This document shows positions 1-7,849 of a DNA stretch of 14,110 bases, piece by piece; position 1 is the first letter of the stretch; each line of letters starts with the position of its first letter. The notes beneath the pieces were generated by a model. It was not told where the DNA came from. It worked only from the letters and a program-made list of their open reading frames with translations, and ran no database searches. Source of the stretch: Muribaculaceae bacterium (lineage in GTDB: Bacteria; Bacteroidota; Bacteroidia; Bacteroidales; Muribaculaceae); the NCBI GenBank assembly GCA_016287065.1, contig JAEEVB010000035.1, positions 1 through 14,110 on the forward strand, read 5' to 3'. The translations under genes were made by a program, and so were the position numbers.

Positions 1-2884
1 AGTAGTTGATCGAGTTCTTTGCATTTGGAATACCAGCCTTGGCATAGTCGGTAACACGAATGCCGTCTTCGTCATAGTCCCAAACCGAGCGCATGACAGG
101 GCTAAGTGCACTCTCGGTACCTTTACCCTCGAGACGCTCACGCAACGCATTATAAATCTTGTTGCCAGCAACACCCTGGAAGAACATCTGAACATCGATG
201 CCTTTCCATTCCATGCCCAGATTCAAGCCATAGGTGATTTTGGGGAAGTCGTTACCAAGGCGAGTCTGGTCGCTATCGTTGATGATGCCGTCACCATTGA
301 TGTCTTCATAGATGGCATCACCCACACCATAAGGATTTGCAGCGCCACTGGCAGCATAACCCCACAATGCATTGTCGGATTCTTCCTTCGACTGATAAAC
401 ACCTTTATATTTATACCCCCAGTAAGTGAACAGAGGAAGACCTTCATCGCTCACCACGCGGTCACCATAGACGGGAGCACCGCCATTAAGAGCAGTGAGT
501 TCATTCTTGATGAACGACACATTGCCGTCAATGCTATAATTGAATTCTCCAAACTGATTGCGGTGTCCCAATGTGATTTCAAGACCCGTGTTGCGCACAG
601 TACCCACATTGCTCTGAGCATCGTAGCGGTTGCCTACCCATGCCGGACCTTTCACCCAAAGAAGCATGTCCTTGGTGTTGCGGATGAAGCCTTCGACGGT
701 GAGACTGAGTCGGCCATTCCAGAAAGCGGCATCAATACCAGCATTCCAGGTCTCGGTGCGTTCCCACTTGCCACCCTGGTTCACAATTGTCAAGATTGTA
801 GCGCCATTGGCGATGGCATCATTGAAGGGATAACCCACAAATGTCGGACCTGTAGTGAAGATGGTCTGGTTGAAGGCATCGTTACCAATCTTATCGTTAC
901 CAATCTGACCCCAACCGAGGCGCAGTTTCAAGTAATCAAGGCCATTCACCTTATCCTTAATCCAAGGCTCTTCGCTGATGCGCCATGCGGCTGCCAACGA
1001 GGGGAAATAGCCCCAAGTGTTCTCGGGGAACTTGTTAGAACCATCGGCACGGAAGTTGAAGGTGAGCATGTAGCGGTCGAGAAGCGAATAGTGAACACGG
1101 CTCAGGAATGAGAGACGACGCGTGCGCGATACTCCGTCGCCAGCCTTATTCTCATTGTCTTCGGTTGTCTGGCTCAAATACCAGTTCTTTTCATCAGGAT
1201 TGAGGATGTTAGAACCCGAATTGCCTATCGAATAGTAATTGAATTCCTCGGTAGTGTGACCCACCATGAGGTTGAAGCTGTGAATCTTGTTCAGGTCAAA
1301 CACATAATTTAATATGTTCTCCCATGTGAAGTTGGTGTAATGTGTGAGCGAACGCTCCAGGAAGTTTTTCTCAAGAATGTCCTTGACCGACACATCGTGG
1401 GCATCCTTGAACAGACGATGTTTCGAATCTACTTGATCGTAACTAACATCAGTGCGGTATGAAAGGCCCTTGATGGGAGTAAATTCGAGGTAAATATCAC
1501 CAATCCAGCGGTTGGTGCGATCCTTGGGATGCGATGTATAGACCATGCTATAGGGATTCACCGCATTCTTGAAGTTTGAAGGAGCGACATACTTGCCACT
1601 CATGTCAGCACCCTTCGAGTTCACAGCACCTTCAGGATAATAAGGCATGTCCCAAGGAGCCATGGCAATAGCAGCCGAGATGACCGATGCGCCAGCAGCA
1701 GGGCTGTTGTTCATGGCGTTGCGGCCTTGACTATAAACAAAGGAGAGATTCTCACCTATTTTGAGCCAGGGCTTTACTTGGAAAGAGGTGTTGGCACGCA
1801 GGGTGAGACGGTTGTAATCAGAACCGATAATAGTACCTTGCTGATCGAAGTAGCTGGCACTGAACGAATAATTGGTCTTGTCGGTACCACCATCAAGTGA
1901 CACATGATAGTTCTGGATGGTGGCATTTGACTTGAACACCTCGTCTTGCCAGTCAGTATCTACAGCTGCATAGTTGATGCCGTTAGCATACTTTTCGGTC
2001 TGAGCCACTGCAAAATGGTAATCAGTACCCATCTTGTAGCGCTGCAGCCACTCGTTGAAACCATTCTTATTATAATAGTTCTGTTCGCTCTTGGCAGCAT
2101 TGATGGCCAAATAGGTGTTGACGAAGTCGTCCTTCTTCATCAGGTCGAGTTTGCGCCAACGGTTCTGGAAACCATAATACATGTCAAACGATACAGTAGT
2201 AACGCCTTTTTCACCTTTCTTTGTGGTGATAAGAACAACACCGTTTGCACCTCGGCTACCATAGATGGCAGTTGCCGATGCATCTTTCAGAATCTCGGTC
2301 GATTCAATATCGTTAGGACTAAGGAAAGAGATGTTATCGGTAATCACACCGTCGACCACATAGATGGGCGCGGAATTGTTAACTGTACCGATACCGCGAA
2401 TTCTCACCTCAGCAGCCTGACCGGGTTGCCCTGAACTGGCATTAACAGTAACACCAGCGGCACGTCCTTGTAAAGCCTGGTCGACGTTAGCTGCTGGTGT
2501 CTTCTTGAGATTCTCGGCACTGATAGATGCCACAGATCCGGTAAGGTCGCTCTTCTTCATGGTGCCATAACCAATCACGACCACTTCGTCGAGTTGATTC
2601 ACATCGTCTTCGAGAATTGCATCGATAGTCGATGATGTGGTAAATGGCACAACTTTAGTGCGACAACCTATATAAGAAATCTCCAGTTTACCGGCCTTAC
2701 TGGCATCGATGGCATAATGGCCGTCGATATCGGTAACAGTAAGGATGTTGGTGCCGGCAATTTTCACGGTAACGCCGATTAGCGGTTCACCATCGGCAGC
2801 GGCAGTCACAGTGCCTTGAAGTTTGATTTGTGCCGTCATTATTAACGGTAAAAACAGCGACACAAGCAGTAGTTTTAGTTTCAT
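1..2884 (-). CDS. SusC/RagA-family TonB-dependent outer-membrane receptor (C-terminus cut by window edge)
   Basis: This would be the outer-membrane beta-barrel that imports a glycan or other oligomer using TonB energy, normally paired with a SusD lipoprotein. About 961 codons are visible; the family is usually about 1000-1100 residues, so only the last barrel strands are missing. Residues 1-19 form a signal peptide (MKLKLLLVSLFLPLIMTAQ). Residues 20-95 form a carboxypeptidase-regulatory-like domain with the IDGHYAI pattern. The SusC signature DEVVVIGYGT sits at 99-108, followed by KSDLTGSVASI. The plug spans about 115-222 and contains ALQGRAAGV, RIRGIGT, PIYVVDGV and ILKDASATAIYGSRGANGV. The remainder is aromatic-rich barrel. 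The ATG at 2884 has an in-frame stop four codons upstream, so the start is secure. A good promoter lies about 50 bases upstream, and a regulator gene is divergent. A susD gene is expected downstream, outside the window. The substrate cannot be read from this sequence. Confidence 0.96.
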   Translation of the reverse strand, partial: MKLKLLLVSLFLPLIMTAQIKLQGTVTAAADGEPLIGVTVKIAGTNILTVTDIDGHYAIDASKAGKLEISYIGCRTKVVPFTTSSTIDAILEDDVNQLDEVVVIGYGTMKKSDLTGSVASISAENLKKTPAANVDQALQGRAAGVTVNASSGQPGQAAEVRIRGIGTVNNSAPIYVVDGVITDNISFLSPNDIESTEILKDASATAIYGSRGANGVVLITTKKGEKGVTTVSFDMYYGFQNRWRKLDLMKKDDFVNTYLAINAAKSEQNYYNKNGFNEWLQRYKMGTDYHFAVAQTEKYANGINYAAVDTDWQDEVFKSNATIQNYHVSLDGGTDKTNYSFSASYFDQQGTIIGSDYNRLTLRANTSFQVKPWLKIGENLSFVYSQGRNAMNNSPAAGASVISAAIAMAPWDMPYYPEGAVNSKGADMSGKYVAPSNFKNAVNPYSMVYTSHPKDRTNRWIGDIYLEFTPIKGLSYRTDVSYDQVDSKHRLFKDAHDVSVKDILEKNFLERSLTHYTNFTWENILNYVFDLNKIHSFNLMVGHTTEEFNYYSIGNSGSNILNPDEKNWYLSQTTEDNENKAGDGVSRTRRLSFLSRVHYSLLDRYMLTFNFRADGSNKFPENTWGYFPSLAAAWRISEEPWIKDKVNGLDYLKLRLGWGQIGNDKIGNDAFNQTIFTTGPTFVGYPFNDAIANGATILTIVNQGGKWERTETWNAGIDAAFWNGRLSLTVEGFIRNTKDMLLWVKGPAWVGNRYDAQSNVGTVRNTGLEITLGHRNQFGEFNYSIDGNVSFIKNELTALNGGAPVYGDRVVSDEGLPLFTYWGYKYKGVYQSKEESDNALWGYAASGAANPYGVGDAIYEDINGDGIINDSDQTRLGNDFPKITYGLNLGMEWKGIDVQMFFQGVAGNKIYNALRERLEGKGTESALSPVMRSVWDYDEDGIRVTDYAKAGIPNAKNSINY

Positions 2885-2937
2885 AAGCAATTATATGTTT
2901 TTGTTTCAATTTGTTCGGGGCTTTTCGAAAGTTGTTG

Positions 2938-2968
2938 CAAATTTATAATGTTCGCGATTTCCTGTCAA
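2938..2968 (-). promoter_or_regulatory. Bacteroidota-type promoter for the SusC-like gene
   Basis: Read on the minus strand, TAAATTTG (2945-2938) matches the Bacteroidota -7 consensus TAnnTTTG exactly. It is preceded, after 20 bases, by CTTG (TTG at 2968-2966), a near match to the -33 TTTG element. The predicted transcription start is around 2931, giving a leader of roughly 45-50 bases before the ATG at 2884. The spacing agrees with the known 19-21 base spacing of this promoter class. The transcription start itself is inferred. Confidence 0.72.
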
Positions 2969-2981
2969 GTTTTTGAAGCAA

Positions 2982-3010
2982 CAAAAAACTCGCAAAAAAC
3001 TCACTTTTTT
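2982..3010. promoter_or_regulatory. Phased A-tracts upstream of the SusC promoter (candidate UP-element or operator)
   Basis: CAAAAAACTC occurs twice as an exact direct repeat at 2982-2991 and 2993-3002, 11 bases apart. A T6 tract follows at 3005-3010, again 11 bases on. Three six-base A/T tracts in helical phase should bend the DNA. They lie just upstream of the SusC -33 element, where an activator or the alpha-subunit C-terminal domain would contact. Function is inferred. Confidence 0.4.
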
Positions 3011-3039
3011 CATTATTTCCATCGGTTGCTCATTTTATA

Positions 3040-3060
3040 GTTGTTTGAAATTCAACAAAC
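3040..3060. repeat. Imperfect inverted repeat mid-way between the divergent promoters
   Basis: The centre is the perfect palindrome TTGAA-A-TTCAA at 3045-3055. The flanking GTTG (3040-3043) and CAAAC (3056-3060) extend the symmetry with one bulged base on each side. It lies between the two A-tract clusters, so it could be an operator for a dimeric regulator. In AT-rich DNA such a palindrome may also occur by chance. Confidence 0.25.
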
Positions 3061-3081
3061 TATATCTAAAATGCCAGCATT

Positions 3082-3102
3082 GAAAAAACTCTCAAAAAAT
3101 GA
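3082..3102. promoter_or_regulatory. Second A-tract pair, at the regulator promoter
   Basis: GAAAAAACTC at 3082-3091 repeats the core of the motif at 2982 and 2993. It is followed 11 bases later by CAAAAAATGA at 3093-3102, giving two A6 tracts in helical phase. The first base of this pair is exactly 100 bases from the first base of the pair near the SusC promoter. It overlaps the place where the regulator's -33 element should be, so a protein bound here could autoregulate the regulator. Binding is inferred only. Confidence 0.35.
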
Positions 3103-3124
3103 TGCGATATTTCAACGATTGTGC

Positions 3125-3132
3125 TATCTTTG
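3125..3132 (+). promoter_or_regulatory. -7 box of the regulator promoter (TATCTTTG)
   Basis: TATCTTTG matches TAnnTTTG exactly. No good TTTG lies 19-21 bases upstream; ATG at 3102-3104 occupies that position, so the promoter looks weak or activator-dependent. The expected transcription start is about 3138-3140. This makes the in-frame GTG at 3121 unusable as a start and leaves a very short leader of about 10-20 bases. Confidence 0.5.
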
Positions 3133-3159
3133 CAACATAATACAAAGATGGTTACTATA

Positions 3160-6051
3160 ATGAAACATTTTCTCTATATCCTGTTTTTAATCAACCTTTT
3201 GCCAATTACCGCATGGGGGCAGTTGCCATTACTGCGGAATTTCACTACACAAGACTATAAAGGTGGGACTCAAAATTGGGCAATCGATCAGATGGACGAT
3301 GGCTCACTTCTATTTGCCAACAATAGTGGACTTCTCGTTTTTGACAGTGACAAATGGAACTCTTACCAGGTGCCCAATTTCACGAATGTGAGATCAGTGC
3401 TTTATAAAAAGGAAAATCATAGAATCTATGTCGGAGCTACCAATGAATTCGGATACTTTTATGATGATGGGTCTAGCATTGGATATCGATATAAATCGTT
3501 AGCGACTGCTGTGATTACAAAGATAGGTTCCTTCGGTGAAATCTGGAATATATTGGATATGGGCGACGAGATTGCTCTGCAGGCAAAAAATCACATCTTT
3601 ATTATTAGACCTAATGGAAAAATCACGGTTTATCCAGTCAAGTATAGAATAGAAAATGCATCGGTTGCTCATGGCAAGCTCATCGTCTCGGCTCAAGAGT
3701 GCATATATTCATATACTGGAGACCGTTTAATGACGATGAAAGGAACATCACCACTCAATGGACTACTGATTAGAGGTGCATTGCCACTGGATAACGGAGC
3801 TATATTGTTTGTCACTGCTAATAATGGAACATTCGTGTATAGCAATGATAAGTGTGTCCCCTACTCTCTTGACTTGAATGAGCAACTGAAGAAGAGTCAG
3901 GTGTTTTGTACATCATTGCATCACAACTATCTTGTGTTTGGAACTGTGCGCGATGGTGCCATCATCAAAGACCTGAAAACTGGTGTAAACTACTATGTGA
4001 ATGGCATTACTGGACTTGGTAACAACACAGTCTTGTCGTTGATGTTTGACAAATCAGACAATTTGTGGCTTGGCCTAGATAATGGAATTGCCTATGTGAT
4101 GATAGACGTTGCGTGTCGTGATTTGCTCGGCATGAATAACAGCATAGGCACGGGGTATGCCTCAATCATTCATAATCAGAAACTTTACCTTGGCACAAAT
4201 CAGGGCTTGTATTTTATTGATTACCCATTACACACCTCCATCACCCCCATGAAACCACAGTATATTCACGGCATCACTGGGCAGATATGGTCGTTGCACG
4301 AAGTGGATGGTTCCTTGCTGTGTGCTAGCGATAACGGCGCTTTTATGGTTGAAGGCAATGCCACTCACAAGATTGACAAGTTGGGAGGCACATGGAGTTT
4401 TGCCGAATTGAGCCACCACCCAGGACACGTGCTTGTGTGTGATTATAAAGGATTTGCAATATTAAGGAGGAGTGGTTCGGGATATGTGTTCCAAAACCGG
4501 GTTGCTGGTATTGACATTTCGGCCGGTGGTTTTCTTGAAGACCAAGATGGAAGCATCTGGCTCAGTCACTGGCAGCAAGGCGTGTATCACTTCTGGCTGA
4601 GCGATGATTTGACGAAGGCGATAAATCTTGAATATTACCATCGGGGAAACGGACTTAATGCCGATGACAACAACCTGATATGCAAGATTGACGGGAAGGT
4701 GTACGTGTCGTCGGCCGAAGGATTCAAAATTTATGACAAGAAGACCAAAAAGCTGATAAACGCAGAATGGTTGAATAAGATATTTAACACCTATGGCTCT
4801 GCCCTAAGAGTAGTAGAAACCCCCACCAAATCGCTGTGGGCCTATAAGCCCAACTATCTTGCATTGGCCAGCAAGCAGGATAACGGAAAATATGCCGTAA
4901 AGACTTTTCCCTATGCCAACGTGATTAATCGACTCCAGATGAGTTTGGGTCACATGGGCTATCTTGATGATAGCCACACGCTCATGAACTATGACAACGG
5001 TTTCTATGTCATGAATCATCGTTTTTCAGTGGCCAAGAAGCCTGAACAGGTGTTCGTGCGCAGCATTTACTCTACCAATAATAACGACACGCTACTTTAT
5101 GAGAACGACGGTAGTCCAAGCAACAAAAAACTCACGATAGCTAAGCGTCTTAACTCTCTTCGCATCGAGTATGTGTTACCTGAATACCGTGATAATAACG
5201 CGATAGAATACTCCTATTATCTGGAGAATTATGATCACGGATGGAGTTCTTCAACCCATTCGACCTCAAAGGAATACACTCATTTGAGTAAAGGTGAATA
5301 TGTGTTCCACGTCAAGGCACATGACACGCTCTACAATACCACCAGCGAAACCTCTATCAAAATAGAGATATTGCCAGCGTGGTATGAGACTTGGTGGGCC
5401 TATTTTGTGTATGCAATAATGGCATTTGCCGCTTTGCGTTACTTCATCAAGTATCTTATTAGACGCTCACAAAGGGAACTGGAGCGTATTAAATTTGAGA
5501 AGGAACGACAGTTGCGGGAACAGGAAACCTTGTTCCAGATTGAAGAAGAGAAGAAAGAGAAAGAACTGGTAAAATTGCGCAATGAACAACTGGTGGTTGA
5601 CCTGAAACATAAGGCCAGTCAACTTGCCGACTCCACAATGAACCTAGTGCGTAAGAACGACATGCTTCAAGAACTTGATGTGCAAATGCAGGAGCTATCG
5701 GGAATCATAGGGAAAGACACACCTAAAAGTACTGTCAACAAGATGATTAAGGATGTAAGGCGTAGCATTCAGCGAAACATTAAGGAAGATGAGAACTGGG
5801 AAAAGTTTGAAGATAACTTCAATCTTGTCTATGACAATTTCATGAAGAAACTTACTGAGCAATTCCCCGACCTCAAGGCCAACGACAAGAAACTGTGTGC
5901 CTATCTGCGCATGGGGTTAAGTAGCAAAGAGATGGCATCACTTCTTAACACCACATTGCGTAGCATAGAGACGGCTCGTTACCGCCTGCGCAAAAAATTG
6001 GATCTGAAACAAGGACAAAATCTCACCTCATTCATCCAGAATTTCAAGTAA
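3160..6051 (+). CDS. Membrane-spanning sensor-regulator: Reg_prop propeller, Y_Y_Y domain, TM helix, coiled coil, LuxR-type HTH
   Basis: This is a one-polypeptide regulator that senses a ligand in the periplasm and binds DNA in the cytoplasm. From the ATG at 3160 it has 963 residues. Residues 1-20 form a signal peptide (MKHFLYILFLINLLPITAWG). About 25-640 is a beta-propeller with Reg_prop-like patterns such as DKSDNLWLGLDNGI and EDQDGSIWLSHWQQGVYHF. The Y_Y_Y domain lies at about 660-735 (IEYSYYLENYDHGW). A TM helix spans about 747-768, a charged coiled coil about 770-850, and the HTH about 900-955 (LSSKEMASLLNTTLRSIETA, then RYRLRKKL). It has no histidine kinase or receiver, unlike hybrid two-component regulators. 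The ATG at 3148 is an alternative start; the GTG at 3121 overlaps the -7 box. It is divergent from the SusC gene and probably regulates it; the ligand is unknown. Confidence 0.93.
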   Translation: MKHFLYILFLINLLPITAWGQLPLLRNFTTQDYKGGTQNWAIDQMDDGSLLFANNSGLLVFDSDKWNSYQVPNFTNVRSVLYKKENHRIYVGATNEFGYFYDDGSSIGYRYKSLATAVITKIGSFGEIWNILDMGDEIALQAKNHIFIIRPNGKITVYPVKYRIENASVAHGKLIVSAQECIYSYTGDRLMTMKGTSPLNGLLIRGALPLDNGAILFVTANNGTFVYSNDKCVPYSLDLNEQLKKSQVFCTSLHHNYLVFGTVRDGAIIKDLKTGVNYYVNGITGLGNNTVLSLMFDKSDNLWLGLDNGIAYVMIDVACRDLLGMNNSIGTGYASIIHNQKLYLGTNQGLYFIDYPLHTSITPMKPQYIHGITGQIWSLHEVDGSLLCASDNGAFMVEGNATHKIDKLGGTWSFAELSHHPGHVLVCDYKGFAILRRSGSGYVFQNRVAGIDISAGGFLEDQDGSIWLSHWQQGVYHFWLSDDLTKAINLEYYHRGNGLNADDNNLICKIDGKVYVSSAEGFKIYDKKTKKLINAEWLNKIFNTYGSALRVVETPTKSLWAYKPNYLALASKQDNGKYAVKTFPYANVINRLQMSLGHMGYLDDSHTLMNYDNGFYVMNHRFSVAKKPEQVFVRSIYSTNNNDTLLYENDGSPSNKKLTIAKRLNSLRIEYVLPEYRDNNAIEYSYYLENYDHGWSSSTHSTSKEYTHLSKGEYVFHVKAHDTLYNTTSETSIKIEILPAWYETWWAYFVYAIMAFAALRYFIKYLIRRSQRELERIKFEKERQLREQETLFQIEEEKKEKELVKLRNEQLVVDLKHKASQLADSTMNLVRKNDMLQELDVQMQELSGIIGKDTPKSTVNKMIKDVRRSIQRNIKEDENWEKFEDNFNLVYDNFMKKLTEQFPDLKANDKKLCAYLRMGLSSKEMASLLNTTLRSIETARYRLRKKLDLKQGQNLTSFIQNFK

Positions 6052-6082
6052 TCATGCTGAAATGTAGCTGTGATTTTGAGTG

Positions 6083-6099
6083 TGGCCGTGATGCGGCCA
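6083..6099 (+). terminator. GC-rich hairpin after the regulator gene (weak terminator candidate)
   Basis: TGGCCG (6083-6088), loop TGATG, CGGCCA (6094-6099) form a perfect 6-bp stem 31 bases after the regulator stop codon. No T-run follows, so it is a poor intrinsic terminator. It may only be an RNA 3'-end structure. Confidence 0.3.
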
Positions 6100-6116
6100 G
6101 CAGGCCCTGTTATGGC

Positions 6117-6152
6117 AAAAAACCGAGAAAAATCTGAAAAATGAGGTAAAAA
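6117..6152. promoter_or_regulatory. Four phased A-tracts upstream of the ior promoter
   Basis: A-tracts of 5-6 bases lie at 6117-6122, 6128-6132, 6137-6141 and 6148-6152, with centres about 10.5, 9 and 11 bases apart. The last tract abuts the -33 element. Such phasing predicts intrinsic curvature and resembles an UP-element. It parallels the tracts next to the SusC promoter. The functional role is inferred. Confidence 0.4.
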
Positions 6153-6184
6153 CTTGCCTGTTTCAACAAAATATAGTAAATTCG
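6153..6184 (+). promoter_or_regulatory. Bacteroidota-type promoter of the ior operon
   Basis: CTTG (6153-6156), 20 bases, then TAAATTCG (6177-6184). The -7 box differs from TAnnTTTG at one base. Spacing and -33 sequence are the same as in the SusC promoter. The predicted transcription start is near 6191, giving a leader of about 55 bases before the ATG at 6246. No riboswitch-like structure was recognised in that AT-rich leader. Confidence 0.6.
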
Positions 6185-6245
6185 TAGTCCAATACTATAC
6201 AACAACTATTAATTACTTAAATACAAAACTTTAATACCTTAAAGT

Positions 6246-7847
6246 ATGAGAACCAAAAAACTTCTACTGGGCGACGAAGCGCTTGCGTTAGGCGCATTGC
6301 ATGCCGGCCTCACGGGAGTCTATGCCTATCCCGGCACTCCGTCGACCGAAATCACAGAGTTTATTCAACAACATCCTCTTGCCAAGGAGCGTAACGTTCA
6401 CAGCGACTGGTGCACTAATGAGAAAACCGCAATGGAAGCTGCATTGGGCGTTTCCTATAGCGGCAAGCGTGCACTTGTGTGCATGAAGCACGTGGGTATG
6501 AACGTGTGTGCCGACGGTTTTGTCAATTCAGGCATGACTGGTGCCAACGGTGGTCTTGTGGTGACTGCATGTGATGACCCGTCGATGCACTCGTCGCAGA
6601 ACGAGCAAGATTCGCGTTTCTATGCCGAGTTTGCGATGATACCGTGTTTCGAACCCTCATCACAGCAAGAGACCTATGAGATGGTGAAAGCCGCCTACGA
6701 CTTCTCGGAGCAGAACAAGATTCCCGTGCTGATGCGCCTGACCACACGCATGGCTCACTCACGTGCCGAGGTTGAGACTGGTGACATTCGCGAGGAGAAC
6801 CCAATTCACTTCCCGGAAAATGAGCGTCAGTGGGTGTTGCTGCCGGCCAATGCCAAGGTTCGCAATGTGCAACTCATCAAGGATTATGCTTCATTTGAAG
6901 AACAAGCTGAGACCATGGGCTTCAACCGTTACATTGACGGTGCTGACAAGTCGATGGGTATCATAGCCTGCGGTATTGCCTATAATTACCTGATGGAGAA
7001 TTATCCTGACGGATGCCCCTACCCTGTGTTGAAAATCTCTCAATACCCTATTCCCAAGAAGATGGTGCGTCGCCTTGCAAGCGAATGCAAGAGCTTGCTT
7101 GTGATGGAAGAAGGACAGCCATTGATTGAGCAGAGACTAAGAGGCATACTCGACACACCTATTCAAATTATGGGCCGCATTGATGGCACATTGCCCCGCA
7201 CTGGCGAACTCACTCCCGACTGTGTGCGCAAAGCCTTGAAGTTGCCCGAAATGGAACTGAATGCTGCTTCACAAGTAACAGTTCCCCGTCCTCCTGCATT
7301 GTGCCAGGGTTGTGGACATCGCGACTTCTATACCGCTCTGAACAATGTGATTCACACCTACCCCACTGCACGTGTGTTCAGCGACATTGGTTGCTACACG
7401 CTGGGATGGCTTGCTCCATTCCATGCTTTCCACACTTGCGTGGAGATGGGCGCATCGCTTACCATGTCGATTGGTGCCGCCAACTCGGGTGTTCATCCTT
7501 CGGTGGCTGTGATTGGCGACTCTACTTTCACACATAGCGGTATGACTGGACTGCTTGATGCCGTGAATTCAAATGCCAATATCACATTGTGCATTTCTGA
7601 CAATCTCACCACCGGCATGACTGGTGGTCAAGACTCGGCAGGTACAGGTAAACTTGAGAATATCTGCATGGGCCTAGGCGTAAAACCTGAACATGTGAGA
7701 GTGATCATTCCATTGCCCAAGAACTATGAGGAGATGGAGAAAGTGATACGCGAAGAGATTGAATACAAAGGAGTTTCAGTAATCATTGCACGTCGCGAAT
7801 GCATCCAGACTGCCAAGCGTCATGCAGCACAAAACAAAAAAGCATAA
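6246..7847 (+). CDS. iorA: Indolepyruvate (aryl-pyruvate):ferredoxin oxidoreductase alpha subunit, short form
   Basis: This is the TPP-dependent subunit that converts aryl-pyruvates (from Trp, Phe or Tyr) plus CoA to aryl-acetyl-CoA and CO2, passing electrons to a low-potential carrier; the reaction is reversible. The N-terminal pyrimidine-binding domain carries AYPGTPSTEI (about 27-36). The C-terminal TPP domain carries GDS (424-426), the downstream ISDN, and the cluster-type cysteines CQGC (353, 356), DIGC (383) and RREC (519). The protein is 533 residues and stops 14 residues after C519. Most IorA proteins run past 600 residues with a two-cluster CxxCxxCxxxCP ferredoxin domain, which is absent here. 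The four cysteines named could still hold the proximal cluster of the superfamily. It is first in a four-gene operon, with the iorB start 2 bases after its stop. The ATG at 6246 fits the family N-terminus. Confidence 0.95.
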   Translation: MRTKKLLLGDEALALGALHAGLTGVYAYPGTPSTEITEFIQQHPLAKERNVHSDWCTNEKTAMEAALGVSYSGKRALVCMKHVGMNVCADGFVNSGMTGANGGLVVTACDDPSMHSSQNEQDSRFYAEFAMIPCFEPSSQQETYEMVKAAYDFSEQNKIPVLMRLTTRMAHSRAEVETGDIREENPIHFPENERQWVLLPANAKVRNVQLIKDYASFEEQAETMGFNRYIDGADKSMGIIACGIAYNYLMENYPDGCPYPVLKISQYPIPKKMVRRLASECKSLLVMEEGQPLIEQRLRGILDTPIQIMGRIDGTLPRTGELTPDCVRKALKLPEMELNAASQVTVPRPPALCQGCGHRDFYTALNNVIHTYPTARVFSDIGCYTLGWLAPFHAFHTCVEMGASLTMSIGAANSGVHPSVAVIGDSTFTHSGMTGLLDAVNSNANITLCISDNLTTGMTGGQDSAGTGKLENICMGLGVKPEHVRVIIPLPKNYEEMEKVIREEIEYKGVSVIIARRECIQTAKRHAAQNKKA

Positions 7848-7849
7848 TC

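Noticed and set aside
262..309. A dockerin or EF-hand-like DINGDGIINDSD loop in the SusC-like protein
   Set aside because: This D-x-N-G-D-G segment is common at this position in SusC-type barrels. It is single, lies inside the barrel sequence and is not a dockerin.
563..1111. A 182-codon plus-strand open frame inside the SusC-like gene
   Set aside because: The SusC barrel is continuous on the minus strand here. The plus-strand product has no recognisable domain or promoter.
6191..6245. A possible riboswitch or leader peptide before iorA (for example a Trp attenuator)
   Set aside because: The leader is short and AT-rich, with no stable stem, terminator or run of Trp/Phe/Tyr codons.
7799..7849. 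An upstream in-frame ATG that would lengthen IorB by 17 residues
   Set aside because: It lies inside iorA, encodes a low-complexity antisense-like stretch, and IorB proteins begin at the strand encoded from 7850.
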